Below are positions 25,237 to 37,341 of a stretch of 64,000 nt of DNA, piece by piece. How positions within the stretch are numbered: the first letter of the stretch is position 1; each line of letters begins with the position of its first letter. The stretch is from Streptomyces nitrosporeus (GTDB lineage: Bacteria > Actinomycetota > Actinomycetes > Streptomycetales > Streptomycetaceae), in contig NZ_CP023702.1 of assembly GCF_008704555.1 (NCBI RefSeq), positions 3,224,001 to 3,288,000 on the forward strand, in the 5' to 3' direction. The notes below the pieces were generated by a model. It did no database searches. It worked only from the letters and a program-made list of their open reading frames with translations, and had not been told where the DNA came from. The translations under genes and the position numbers were made by a program.

Positions 25237-28098
25237 TCACCCCCGGTCCGCCGCGCCGTCCGGCCTCCGGTCGATGCCTTCCGCCAGGACCTCGGCGAGG
25301 TGCCGGGCCCGGCGGCCCGCCAGCTGACCGAGCTGGGTACGGCAGGAGAAGCCGTCGGCCAGCAGTTCGGTGCCGGGGGCGGCGGCGCGTACGGCGGGCA
25401 GGAGCTGGTCCTCGGCGCAGGCGGTGGACACCTCCCAGTGGCCCTTCTCGAAGCCGAAGTTGCCGGCGAGTCCGCAGCAGCCGCCGCTGAGTCCGCCGGT
25501 GAGGCCGGCCCGTTCGCGCAGCCGCCGCTCGGCCGCGTCGCCGAGAACCGCGTGCTGGTGGCAGTGGGTCTGTCCGGCGACCGGCCGGTCCAGCCGGGGC
25601 GGGGTCCAGTCGGGGGCGTACTCCTGAAGGTACTGGGCCAGGGTGCGTACGTCCCCGGCCAGCCGCGCGGCGCGCGGGTCGTCGGGGAGGAGGTCCGGCA
25701 GGTCGGTGCGGAGGGCGGCGGCGCAGCTGGGCTCCAGGACGACGACCGGACGGCCGAGCAGGGGTTCCATCCGGTCCAGGGTGCGGCGCATGACCGTACG
25801 GGCCTGGTCGAGCTGGCCGGTCGAGACATAGGTGAGGCCGCAGCACACCCCGCGCTCCGGGAGGACGGGGGCGCGGCCGGCCGCCTCCAGGACACGGACG
25901 GCGGCGCGTCCGACCTCGGGTGAGAAGTGGTCGGTGAAGGTGTCGGGCCAGAGGGTGACCGCCTCTCCGCGCCCCGGGGCCGGGACCCTGCGGGCCGCCC
26001 AGTCGCGGAAGGTGACCCGGGCCAGGGCCGGGAGGGTGCGCTGGGGGGCGACCCCGGCGAGGCGTTTGGCGAGGGCGGCGAGCGGGCGGATCCGGGCCAG
26101 GGCGTTGAGCGGCCGGGCGAAGGGCGCGGCGGCCCGCAGCCACCGGGGCAGCCGGCCCATGGCGTAGTGCGCGGCGGGACGCGGGCGGCCCCGGTAGTGG
26201 TGGTGGAGGAACTCCGCCTTGTAGGTGGCCATGTCGACACCGACCGGGCAGTCGCTGCGGCAGCCCTTGCAGGAGAGGCAGAGGTCGAGTGCGTCGCGTA
26301 CCTCGGCGGACCGCCAGCCGTCGGTGACGACCTCTCCGGCGAGCATCTCGTGCAGCAGCCTGGCGCGGCCCCGGGTGGAGTGGGCCTCCTCGCCGGTCGC
26401 CCGGAAGGAGGGGCACATCACGCCGGTACCGGACGCGGCGGTGGTACGGCACTTGGCGACGCCGACGCAGCGGCGTACGGCGGCGGTGAAGTCGCCGCCG
26501 TCCTCCGGGTAGCCGAAGGCCACGTCGACCGGCCGCTCCGGGAGCACACCGAAGCGGAGGTTGGTGTCGAGGGGGTCCGGCCGGACCAGCATGCCGGGGT
26601 TCATACCTCCGTCCGGGTCCCACAGGTCCTTGAACCGGCCGAACAGGGCGACGATCTCCGGCCCGTACATACGGGGCAGGAGTTCGGCGCGGGCCTGTCC
26701 GTCGCCGTGTTCCCCGCTCAGCGAGCCGCCGTACGCGACGACGAGGCCGGCCTGCTCCTCGGAGAAGCGGCGGAAGCGGGCGACGCCGTCGGCGGTGAGC
26801 AGGTCGAAGTCGATGCGTACGTGGATGCAGCCGTCGCCGAAGTGCCCGTAGGGGGCGCCGCGCAGGCCGTGTGCGGTGAGCAGGGCGCGGAAGTCGCGGA
26901 GGTAGGGACCGAGCCGGGCGGGCGGTACGGCGCAGTCCTCCCAGCCGGGCCACGCCTCCGTCCCGTCGGGCATGCGGGTGGCGGTGCCGGCCGCGTCCTC
27001 GCGGATGCGCCACAGGGTGCGCATGCCGGCCGGGTCGGTGACGACGGCGGCGTCCAGGGCGTCGGCGGCGCGCACGATCCGCTCCGCGTGGGCGCGGGCC
27101 TCGGCCGGGGTGCCCCCGCCCGTCTCGACGAAGAGCCAGGCCCCGCCGCGCGGCAGTCCGGCCCCCTCGCGTACGAGGTCGGCGGCCATGCCCTCGACGG
27201 TGAGCGGGTGGTGCGGGAGGAGGCCGGGGGCGGCCTCGGCGGCGGCGGACTCGTCGGGGTAGCCGAGGACGGCGAGCGCGCGGGCGGCGGGCGCCCCGAC
27301 GAGGCGCACGGTCGCCTCGGTGAGGACCCCGAGGGTGCCTTCGCTGCCGCAGAACGCCCGCGCCAGGTCCGGCCCGGTGCGGTCCGGGGTGCTTTCCGGA
27401 AGCAGCGCGTCGAGGGCGTATCCGCTGATACGGCGCGGGAGTCCGGGGAACCCGGTGCGGATGAGGGCGCGGTTTCCCGGATCCCCGGCGAACTCCCGGA
27501 GGCCGGGCGGGGCTCCGGCCCATCCCCTGCCGAGGGTGAGGGGTCCGGCGCCGGTCCCGTCGTACCGCAGGACGCGCAGGCTCTCCACGTTGTCGGCGGT
27601 GGTGCCCCAGGCCACGGAGTGGGAGCCGCAGGAGTTGTTGCCGATCATGCCGCCGAGGGTGCAGCGGCTGTGGGTCGAGGGGTCGGGCCCGAAGGTCAGT
27701 CCGTGCGGGGCGGCTGCGGCACGCAGCACGTCCAGGACGACGCCGGGCTGGACGACGGCGGTACGGGTGGCGGGGTCCAGCTCCAGGACCGCGCCCATGT
27801 GGCGGGTGAAGTCGAGGACGACCCCGGTGCCGGTGGCCTGCCCGGCGATGGACGTACCGCCGCCCCGGGGCACGACGGGCACCCGGTGCTCCCGGCAGAC
27901 GGCGAGCGCGGCGGCCACGTCTGCCGCGTCGCGCGGGGCGACGACCCCGTGCGGGACGCGGCGGTAGTTGGACGCGTCCATGGTGGTCAGCGCGCGTGCG
28001 GTACGGCTGAAGTCCACGTCACCGCGTACGGCGGCGGCGAGGTCCCGGGCGAGACCGGGAGGCGGCGGGGCGGGCGGCACGGGGGACGGCTCGGGCAT
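25237..28098 (-). CDS. FAD-linked, Fe-S-containing oxidoreductase (D-lactate/glycolate dehydrogenase type)
   Basis: 953 residues. The N-terminal half is a VAO/GlcD-type flavin domain: VPRGGGTSIAGQATG (about 85), STHSRCTLGGMIGNNSCGSH (about 157) and GHFGDGCIHVR with a GEHGDGQAR segment (about 480-520). The C-terminal half is GlpC/GlcF-like with two cluster motifs, one of them CLSCKGCRSDCP (about 655), plus two CCG modules (GVCCGLTY and GGCCGLAGNFG). It oxidises a 2-hydroxy acid and passes electrons to the respiratory chain; the substrate is not evident. No clear ribosome site precedes ATG 28098. Convergent with LysR. Confidence 0.88.
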   Translation of the reverse strand: MPEPSPVPPAPPPPGLARDLAAAVRGDVDFSRTARALTTMDASNYRRVPHGVVAPRDAADVAAALAVCREHRVPVVPRGGGTSIAGQATGTGVVLDFTRHMGAVLELDPATRTAVVQPGVVLDVLRAAAAPHGLTFGPDPSTHSRCTLGGMIGNNSCGSHSVAWGTTADNVESLRVLRYDGTGAGPLTLGRGWAGAPPGLREFAGDPGNRALIRTGFPGLPRRISGYALDALLPESTPDRTGPDLARAFCGSEGTLGVLTEATVRLVGAPAARALAVLGYPDESAAAEAAPGLLPHHPLTVEGMAADLVREGAGLPRGGAWLFVETGGGTPAEARAHAERIVRAADALDAAVVTDPAGMRTLWRIREDAAGTATRMPDGTEAWPGWEDCAVPPARLGPYLRDFRALLTAHGLRGAPYGHFGDGCIHVRIDFDLLTADGVARFRRFSEEQAGLVVAYGGSLSGEHGDGQARAELLPRMYGPEIVALFGRFKDLWDPDGGMNPGMLVRPDPLDTNLRFGVLPERPVDVAFGYPEDGGDFTAAVRRCVGVAKCRTTAASGTGVMCPSFRATGEEAHSTRGRARLLHEMLAGEVVTDGWRSAEVRDALDLCLSCKGCRSDCPVGVDMATYKAEFLHHHYRGRPRPAAHYAMGRLPRWLRAAAPFARPLNALARIRPLAALAKRLAGVAPQRTLPALARVTFRDWAARRVPAPGRGEAVTLWPDTFTDHFSPEVGRAAVRVLEAAGRAPVLPERGVCCGLTYVSTGQLDQARTVMRRTLDRMEPLLGRPVVVLEPSCAAALRTDLPDLLPDDPRAARLAGDVRTLAQYLQEYAPDWTPPRLDRPVAGQTHCHQHAVLGDAAERRLRERAGLTGGLSGGCCGLAGNFGFEKGHWEVSTACAEDQLLPAVRAAAPGTELLADGFSCRTQLGQLAGRRARHLAEVLAEGIDRRPDGAADRG

Positions 28099-28150
28099 GG
28101 GACCAGGATGCCGTGCCGGACGGGGCGGGGGCTGTATCGGCCGCGCCCCG

Positions 28151-28195
28151 CCGGAGGCCCCCGGTGCGGGCCCGGCGTCCCCCGGGGGCCTCCGG
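28151..28195. terminator. 14-bp stem hairpin after the LCP gene
   Basis: CCGGAGGCCCCCGG (28151-28164) pairs exactly with CCGGGGGCCTCCGG (28182-28195). There is no T tract. Candidate terminator for the LCP gene. Confidence 0.6.
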
Positions 28196-28219
28196 GGGTT
28201 CCCGCCCCGCCGGGCTCCG

Positions 28220-30034
28220 CTACTTCGCACAGACCTGCTTGTCCGCCTCGACGCGCTGGATGTCCTTCGGGGCCTGCTTCGGGGCACTGAGCGGGGTTCC
28301 GGCCTTCTGGAAGTCGGGACCCAGGGTCAGGACCATCGGTTCCATCTCGCCCGCGTCCGTCGTCGTCGGCTTCAGGGCGGAGGCCGTCAGGCCCATCATG
28401 TCGGCGAGCCGGCGGGCCTGGTCGGCCTGGTCGGGGGCGTAGACGAGCTGGGTCCGCTTCACGTCCTGCGGCGCGTTCGACTTGTTCGCGGACTTCAGGA
28501 CGCCCTGCTCGTTCTGCAGCCAGTCCAGGGCGCTCTGCGCGGAGCCCCCCGGGGCGCCGCCGTTGTAGACGTCGACGCGCACATCGGCCGGGTCGGCCAT
28601 CTCGCCCTTGAGCTTGGCGGCTTCCTTCTCCTTCGCCGCGGCCTTCTTCTGGGCCGCGACCTCCGTGAAGGAGACGTCCTCACGCATCATCGAGAAGACC
28701 TGCGGCGCCCTGGTGGTGTCCAGTATGACCGTGGCCTTGTCGTTGGGGTTGTCCAGCACCGGGACCGTGGTGAAGGTGATGTTCTTCGGGTCGACCGAGG
28801 CCAGTTCCATGCCCAGCTTGCGCAGTTCGTTGATGTCGGCGATCTTGTCGTCGACGGTGAGCGCCTGGGTGGCAGCCTCCGCGAGGGTCCACATCTTGGT
28901 GGGGCTGGTCAGGGTGTCGTTCGACTTCAGCTTCCGCATCAGGGAGCCCAGGAACTGCTGCTGGAGCTCGATGCGGCTCAGGTCGCTGCCGAAGCCGACC
29001 GAGTAGCGCGTCCGCAGGAAGGAGAGGGCCTCCTCGCCCTGGAGGGTGTGCTCCCCCTTGGGAAGGTCCAGGTGGGACTTCGCGTCCTTGATGTCCTTGT
29101 CCAGGCACACGTCCACCCCGTCGACGGCGGTGGTCAGGGTCTTGACCGCGTTGAAGTCGGCGACCATGAAGTGGTCGACCTCGATGCCGGTCAGTTCGGT
29201 GACCGTGCGCATCGTGCAGCTGGGGGACCGGCCGGACTGGCCGAGGCTGGTGTTGAAGCGGTCTCCCTCGGTGCCGGGGATGGTCTTCGTCGTACCGTCG
29301 TCCTGCGCCGTCGGACAGTCCGGGACGGTCGCTATCAGGTCGCGCGGGATGCTCAGGGCGGTGGCGTTCGTACGGTCCTTGGACACGTGGAAGAGGATGG
29401 TGGTGTCGGCGTGGCCGGCGCTCTCCTTGTCCCCGTAGCCCTCGTTGCCCTCACCGGTGCGCTTGTCGGTCCCGATCACCAGGACGTTGATCGCCCGGTC
29501 CTTGCTGAAGCCGCCGGTGCCCGCGCCGTCGCTGGAGACGGAGGTGATGTTGCCGTTGAAGTGCTGGTAGACGAGGTACCCGGCCGTGGCGGTGCCCACC
29601 AGCAGGAAGGCCAGCACCCCGCCGGACCAGACGAGGGCCTTCTTCTTGCGGGACCGTCCGTTGTGCCCCGTCTTCCGGGCTTTCCTGGACTTCCCCTTGC
29701 GGCGGCCGGCGGCGGCGTTGCGGTCCGCGGCCCGGCCCCCGGGCCTGCGCTCCGGCTGCCCGTCCCCGTCGGCGGCGTCCCGGTCCGGCCTCCGGCCGCC
29801 GCGCTGCCCCGGCACCGAGGTGCGCTCGTCGGACGGCGGGGCGGCGGGGCGCGCCCGGCGGGGGGCCGAGGGGGCGGACGTTCTGGAGGCGGACGGACGG
29901 GCCGGGCCCGCCGGCGCCTGCGGTCGCCCTGAGGAAGGGTTCAGTCGCAGTTCGTAATCGCCGGTGTCGGGGTTGAGCACCCACTGGTCTGCGGGGTCGA
30001 TTCCCTCGTCCCGCCCACGGCTTTGCGCGTCCAC
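28220..30034 (-). CDS. LytR-CpsA-Psr (LCP) family cell-wall glycopolymer ligase
   Basis: 604 residues, GTG 30034. A long Pro/Arg-rich cytoplasmic N-terminus (1-132) is followed by one transmembrane helix (about 134-156). The extracytoplasmic LCP domain (about 180-400) has INVLVIGTDKR, GHADTTILFHV and LSIPRDLIATVPD with the conserved Arg and Asp residues that hold the polyprenyl pyrophosphate. A LytR_C domain lies at about 505-600. The family attaches teichoic-acid-like or other glycopolymers to peptidoglycan. It is divergent from the conservon. Confidence 0.93.
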   Translation of the reverse strand: MDAQSRGRDEGIDPADQWVLNPDTGDYELRLNPSSGRPQAPAGPARPSASRTSAPSAPRRARPAAPPSDERTSVPGQRGGRRPDRDAADGDGQPERRPGGRAADRNAAAGRRKGKSRKARKTGHNGRSRKKKALVWSGGVLAFLLVGTATAGYLVYQHFNGNITSVSSDGAGTGGFSKDRAINVLVIGTDKRTGEGNEGYGDKESAGHADTTILFHVSKDRTNATALSIPRDLIATVPDCPTAQDDGTTKTIPGTEGDRFNTSLGQSGRSPSCTMRTVTELTGIEVDHFMVADFNAVKTLTTAVDGVDVCLDKDIKDAKSHLDLPKGEHTLQGEEALSFLRTRYSVGFGSDLSRIELQQQFLGSLMRKLKSNDTLTSPTKMWTLAEAATQALTVDDKIADINELRKLGMELASVDPKNITFTTVPVLDNPNDKATVILDTTRAPQVFSMMREDVSFTEVAAQKKAAAKEKEAAKLKGEMADPADVRVDVYNGGAPGGSAQSALDWLQNEQGVLKSANKSNAPQDVKRTQLVYAPDQADQARRLADMMGLTASALKPTTTDAGEMEPMVLTLGPDFQKAGTPLSAPKQAPKDIQRVEADKQVCAK

Positions 30035-30484
30035 GGTTGTCTGCGTCCTCCGTCGGGGCCACGCGGCGTCCTCCCCCTCGAGGCGGCCGCGGTGTTCATA
30101 CGGCAGTGCCGCGACCTGGGGGTCGGCTGCACCGGAGCGCTCACATTAGTCGCCCACCCGCCGCCAGGCGACGATCGTGACAAATCCAGCACCACAGAAG
30201 CGACATATCGCCTCATTCACTACCTCTTCGGTACGCGGGACGCCCACCGGGACCCGTCAACGCACCGCAAAGACTCGGCCACAGTCACATTTAAGACAGT
30301 TATCAAACAGAAGTGGCCACAAGGAATCCCCAAACACGCCGTCAATTCTCCTATAGTTGCCGTGACTTGATCAGGAACAGTCAGCTCCAGTTACGGCCCT
30401 TTCCGCACACCCACCCGGAAACGCCCGGATTGTCCCTGCCTGGATCGTTCCCGTCCCCCTAACCGTCCGCCCCGAGGACTCCGA
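30035..30484. other. Divergent promoter region, LCP gene and conservon
   Basis: 450 bp of lower GC than the surroundings without a supported gene. A good -10 TATAGT lies at 30352-30357 on the plus strand but lacks a convincing -35 at 17-18 nt. It would give a leader of about 120 nt for the conservon. Confidence 0.5.
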
Positions 30485-32005
30485 TTGCGCCCTTCAATCC
30501 GGCCAACCGCACTCGCCCTGCTGATCTCGGCAGCCGTCACCGGTGCCCTGTCCCTGTGGGCGGTCGCCTCGGCGCCCGGCTCGGTACGGACCCCGCTGGC
30601 GTGGGGGGCGGGCGCCGCCGCCGTCCTGCTGTGCCTGGCGGTGACCGTCACGGCCCACACGCTCGTCACCGCGCGCGCCCTGCGCGCCCTGCGGGCCTCG
30701 GAGGCCGAGCGCTTCACCGCGGAGACCTCCCGGCTGGTCTCCACGTCCGCCGCCGAGGCCCAGCGCTACACCGCCGAGACCGCCCGCATCAGGGCGGCCG
30801 CCTCCGCCGAGACCGCGCGGGCCACCGCCGAGGCCGCCGAGCACCTCGCCCGGGTGACCACCGAGACCCAGGAGCGGCTCGACCGGCTGACCGCCGAGAA
30901 CGCCCGGCTCGCCGAACGCGCCCGGCGCAGCGAGACCGAGCGCGCCGCCGCCGTCGCCGCCTGTGCCAACGCGGCCGGCCGTATGCAGGCCCTGGCCACC
31001 AGCATGCTGGCCGACCTGCGCGAGATGGAGCACCGGCACACCGCCGAGGACGTCCTGGGCGACCTGCTCCACCTGGACCACCGCACCGCCCAGGCGGGCC
31101 GGCTCGCCGACTCCATCGCGGTGCTGACCGGGGCGCGCTCCGGGCGCCGCTGGGCCAAGCCGATCGTCATGGAGTCGATCCTGCGCGGGGCGATGGGCCG
31201 CATCGGTGGCTACCAGCGCATCCGCCTGCACTCCACCAGCGACGTGGCGATCGCCGGCCACGCCGCCGAGGGTGTGATGCACGCGCTGGCCGAGCTCCTC
31301 GACAACGCCGCCAACTTCTCGCCGCCCACCGCCGAGGTGCACGTGTACGTCGAGGAGGTGCCGGCGGGCGTCGTCATCACCGTCGAGGACAGCGGGCTGG
31401 TGATGAGCGATGTGCAGCTGCGCCGCGCCGAGCGCGCCGTGTCGGCGCACCACCAGGACCTCACCGGTCTCTCCGGCACCCGGCTCGGCCTCGCCGTGGT
31501 CGGCCGGCTGGCCCGCAAGCACGGTCTGACGGTGTCCTTCCGCCCCTCCGCGCGCGGTGGCACGGGTGCGCTGATGATGCTGCCCCAGGACCTGATCTCC
31601 CGGACCGTCGTCCCGGCCACCGCCCCGGCCGTGGCCGCCGCCTCCGCGGCACGCCCCGAGCCGGAACCGGACCACGCGACGGCCTTTGCCGGGGACGCCC
31701 CCGCCGCCCCGGACGCGGCCTCCCCCGCCGCCCCGGCACCGGGCTCTCCCGAGCCCGCCTCCACCGGCCGGAACTCCTCCGAGTCCACCGGATCCGTCCC
31801 CCAGTTCGGTGAGAGCGGCCTCCCCAGGCGCCGCCGCGGCCGCACCCTGGCCGCCGCCGAAGCCCGCAACGGCAATGCCACCCCCGGCGGAGCCGACTCC
31901 CCCCGGCCCCGTACCACCGACCCGAAGGTGCAGGCAGCACGCTTCAGCACCTTCAGCCAGGCGGTCCGGGCCAGTTCCCCGCACCCGGAAGGCAACACCC
32001 CATGA
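30485..32005 (+). CDS. cvnA: Conservon component A: membrane sensor ATPase (histidine-kinase-like)
   Basis: 506 residues, TTG 30485 with GAGGA upstream. Two N-terminal transmembrane helices (about 8-60) lead into a long Ala/Glu-rich coiled coil (about 65-165). An atypical HATPase_c domain with ELLDNAANFSPP (N box, about 270) and VEDSGLVM follows, then a Pro/Ala-rich tail of about 110 residues. Conservon A proteins bind ATP and tether the B, C and D partners at the membrane like a bacterial G-protein-coupled module. The next five genes overlap by 4 bp or more, indicating one operon. Confidence 0.92.
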   Translation: MRPSIRPTALALLISAAVTGALSLWAVASAPGSVRTPLAWGAGAAAVLLCLAVTVTAHTLVTARALRALRASEAERFTAETSRLVSTSAAEAQRYTAETARIRAAASAETARATAEAAEHLARVTTETQERLDRLTAENARLAERARRSETERAAAVAACANAAGRMQALATSMLADLREMEHRHTAEDVLGDLLHLDHRTAQAGRLADSIAVLTGARSGRRWAKPIVMESILRGAMGRIGGYQRIRLHSTSDVAIAGHAAEGVMHALAELLDNAANFSPPTAEVHVYVEEVPAGVVITVEDSGLVMSDVQLRRAERAVSAHHQDLTGLSGTRLGLAVVGRLARKHGLTVSFRPSARGGTGALMMLPQDLISRTVVPATAPAVAAASAARPEPEPDHATAFAGDAPAAPDAASPAAPAPGSPEPASTGRNSSESTGSVPQFGESGLPRRRRGRTLAAAEARNGNATPGGADSPRPRTTDPKVQAARFSTFSQAVRASSPHPEGNTP

Positions 32006-32436
32006 CCGCGACCACCGACGAGAAGCTCAACTGGCTGCTGGAGGGCCTGCTGGACCGCACGCCCGGTGCCCGGCACGCCCTGGTCCTGTCCCGGGACGGC
32101 CTGAAGCTCTGCCGTACCCCCGAACTCTCCGTCGACCAGGCCGACCAGCTCGCCGCGATCTCCGCGGGCATCCAGAGCCTCTCGCACGGCGCGTCCATGG
32201 AGTTCGGTGACGGCACCGGCGGCGTGCGGTCGGCGATGGCCGAGTTCTACGGCGGGGTGCTCTTCATCGTCGAGGCGGGCGCGGGCGCCCATCTCGCGGT
32301 CGTCGCCGCGGAGGACTCCGACGTCGGCCTGGTCGGCCACAACATGAGCGAGCTCGTCGAGCAGCTCGGGGAGTACCTCGTGGCTCCGCCGCGCACCCCG
32401 GCCGAGGGCGCGGCCCTGGCCGCGGAGACCGTATGA
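32002..32436 (+). CDS. cvnB: Conservon component B: roadblock/LC7 protein
   Basis: 144 residues, ATG 32002 overlapping the stop of the A gene. The whole protein is a roadblock/LC7 fold (LNWLLEGLLDRTPGARHALV, LAAISAGIQSLSHGASMEFG, HLAVVAAEDSDVGLVGHNMS). Such proteins act as GAP-like or scaffold partners of small GTPases. Confidence 0.93.
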   Translation: MTATTDEKLNWLLEGLLDRTPGARHALVLSRDGLKLCRTPELSVDQADQLAAISAGIQSLSHGASMEFGDGTGGVRSAMAEFYGGVLFIVEAGAGAHLAVVAAEDSDVGLVGHNMSELVEQLGEYLVAPPRTPAEGAALAAETV

Positions 32437-32801
32437 CGCCGCCGCGGCCCCGCCCCGGACGCGACGACGACCCGGACCGGCTGTACACCCTCACGGGGGG
32501 CCGCAGCCGGTCGGACTCGGCGGCGTTCGACCTGGTGACGCTCATCGTCTCCGAGTGCGATCCGACGCCCGGGATGCAGTCGGAGCACGCCGCGATCCTG
32601 CGGATGTGCGAACACCCCACCGCGGTCGTCGAGATCTCGGCCACGCTGAACCTGCCCGTCAGCATCGTCCGCATCATGCTCTGCGACCTGCTGGACACCG
32701 GCCGGATCAGCGCCCGCCACCCCCGTACTGCCCGTGTCGCGGACCGCCTCCCCGACACCGACACCCTGGAACAGGTGCTCGTTGGACTCCGCAACCTCTG
32801 A
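32433..32801 (+). CDS. cvnC: Conservon component C: DUF742 protein
   Basis: 122 residues. A DUF742 winged-helix-like fold with LYTLTGGRSRSDSAAFDLVT, RMCEHPTAVVEISATLNLPV and IVRIMLCDLLDTGRI. The C component binds the A and D proteins in known conservons; its biochemical role is unclear. It overlaps both neighbours. Confidence 0.93.
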   Translation: MTPPRPRPGRDDDPDRLYTLTGGRSRSDSAAFDLVTLIVSECDPTPGMQSEHAAILRMCEHPTAVVEISATLNLPVSIVRIMLCDLLDTGRISARHPRTARVADRLPDTDTLEQVLVGLRNL

Positions 32802-33438
32802 CCGTGCCGCCCTGCGGGCCACGGCCGACAACGGACTGAAGATCGTCGTGGTCGGCGGCTTCGGTGTCGGCAAGACCACCATGGTCCGATCCGTGAGCGA
32901 GATCCGTCCGCTCAACACGGAGGAGACCATGACCCGCGCGGGCGAGGCCGTCGACGACCTCGACGGGGTGGACTCCAAGACGTCCACCACGGTCGCCTTC
33001 GACTTCGGCCGCATCACCCTCGACGAGCGGTCGGTCCTCTACCTCTTCGGCGCCCCCGGCCAGGAACGCTTCTGGTTCCTGTGGGACCGCCTCTTCTCCG
33101 GGACCCTGGGAGCCGTCGTCCTCGTCGACACCCGGCGCCTGGCCGACTCCTGGTACGCCATCGACCGGCTGGAGCACCACGGGACGCCGTTCATCGTGGC
33201 GTGCAACGACTTCGGCGGCCCGCTCCACACCGAGCAGCAGATCCGTGAGGCGCTCGACCTCTCCCCCGACGTCCCGCTCGTCGAGTGCGACGCCCGGGAC
33301 CGCTCCTCCAGCAAGTACGTGCTGATCACACTGGTCGAGTACCTGTACACGCTGTCCACCGCCCGCGCCGGGGGCGACAGCGCCGACGCGGACGGCGGCC
33401 GGTCCCTGGCCGCCCTGACCCCGGAGCACAGCCCGTGA
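32782..33438 (+). CDS. cvnD: Conservon component D: small GTPase
   Basis: 218 residues; TTG 32782 fits the usual length of the family and overlaps the C gene by 20 bp. P-loop VVVGGFGVGKTTMVRSVSEI (about 23), switch region TMTRAGEAV, a DFG (Walker B-like) strand FDFGRITLD and FGAPGQERFWFLWDRLF (about 92). It is a MglA/Ras-like GTPase that would relay the A/B signal. Confidence 0.92.
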   Translation: MDSATSDRAALRATADNGLKIVVVGGFGVGKTTMVRSVSEIRPLNTEETMTRAGEAVDDLDGVDSKTSTTVAFDFGRITLDERSVLYLFGAPGQERFWFLWDRLFSGTLGAVVLVDTRRLADSWYAIDRLEHHGTPFIVACNDFGGPLHTEQQIREALDLSPDVPLVECDARDRSSSKYVLITLVEYLYTLSTARAGGDSADADGGRSLAALTPEHSP

Positions 33439-34681
33439 CCCAGTGCCCGCACGCGGCCGCGGCAGCCGGCTCCGGTGCCGTGGACCTCTCCAGCCCCCGC
33501 TTCCAGGCCGACCCCGTCGAGCTGTACCGGTCGATCCGGCGCGACCACGGGGCGGTGGCGCCGATCGTCCTGCCCGGGGACATCCCCGCCTGGCTCGTCA
33601 TCGGCTACCGGGAACTGCACCAGCTCACCAGCGACCCGGTGCTCTTCAGCCGCGACTCGCACCTGTGGAACCAGTGGCCCCGCATCCCCGAGGACTGGCC
33701 GCTGAAGCCGATGATCAGCGACGACCAGCCGTCGATCCTCTACACCGTCGGCGAACGGCACAGCCGCCGCTCGGGCATGATCAGCTCCGCCCTGGAGGCC
33801 GAGGACCCCTTCGGCCTCAAGGAGCACACCGAGATCTTCGCCGACGAACTCATCGACGCCTTCTGCACGGCCGGGACCACCGACATCATCGCCTCGTACG
33901 CGATGATGCTGCCCGTCCGGGTGCTGGCGAAGCTCTTCGGGTTCGGCGACGACAAGGGCCCCGCCCTCGTCACCGCGATGAACGACATGATCAACGGAGG
34001 CCCGGACGCCCTCGCGGGCCAGCGCCACATCGGCGCCTCCGTGTACCAGCTGGTGGCCGCGCGGAGCGCCGACCCCGGCGACGACGTGGCGAGCCGCATG
34101 CTCGCGGACACCTCCGGCTTCACGGACGAGGAGGTCGCCCGCGACCTCATGGTCATGATGGCCGCCGGGCACCAGCCGACGGCCGACTGGATCGGCAACT
34201 CGCTGCGCCTCATGCTCACCGACGACCGGTTCGCCGCCTCGCTCTCGGGCGGCCGGCACAGCGTCGCCGAGGCCATGAACGAGGTCCTCTGGGAGGACAC
34301 CCCCTCCCAGAACATCGCCGGGCGCTGGGCCACCCGCGACACCCACCTCGGCGGCTGCCACATCAAGGCCGGCGACCTGCTCGTCCTCAGCCTGGCCGGG
34401 GCCAACTCCGACCCGCAGGTACGCACGGACGGCTCGGTCCTCACCGGCGGCAACAACGCCTTCCTCTCCTTCGGGCACGGCGACCACCGCTGCCCCTTCC
34501 CGGCGCAGGAGATCGCCGAGACCGTCGCCCGTACGGCGATCGAGGTCCTCCTCGACCGGCTGCCGGACATCGATCTCGCCGTCCCCGCCGAACAGCTGAC
34601 CCGGCGCCCCTCCCCGTGGCTGCGCGGCCTGACGGACCTGCCGGTGCGCTTCACTCCCACCCCCGCCCTTGGAGGCCAGAG

Positions 34682-34685
<4 letters not shown>
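33435..34685 (+). CDS. cvnE: Conservon component E: atypical cytochrome P450, CYP157-like
   Basis: 416 residues, GTG 33435. The heme-binding loop FLSFGHGDHRCPFPAQE keeps the thiolate Cys near 356. The K-helix has EVLW where all classical P450s have ExxR, and the I-helix reads AAGHQPTADW, lacking the AGxE/DT acid-alcohol pair. The missing ExxR is the hallmark of the CYP157 family, which occurs in Streptomyces conservons. Oxygen activation in the normal way is therefore doubtful; it may sense a ligand or work with its partner P450. ATGA overlap with the next gene. Confidence 0.9.
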
Positions 34686-37170
<2,485 letters not shown>

Positions 37171-37207
37171 CCCGTACGCCCTTCCGTACGCGCCGTACGG
37201 CATCCGA

Positions 37208-37241
37208 AGCGGCCCCGCACACCCCTGTGTGCGGGGCCGCT
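37208..37241 (+). terminator. serC terminator
   Basis: A 15-bp perfect stem AGCGGCCCCGCACAC / GTGTGCGGGGCCGCT with a CCCT loop. Confidence 0.8.
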
Positions 37242-37341
37242 CCCGTGTCACCCGCCGGGGTGATCTTCACGGCTGCGGACGGTCCGGGGTGCCGCGTCCC
37301 ACGATGATGTCCTCGACACCAGCCATCCCAGGAGGCCCGCA

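Noticed and set aside
37171..37341. Search for a riboswitch between serC and the Uma2 gene
   Set aside because: Only the serC terminator hairpin is evident; no conserved aptamer sequence was seen.
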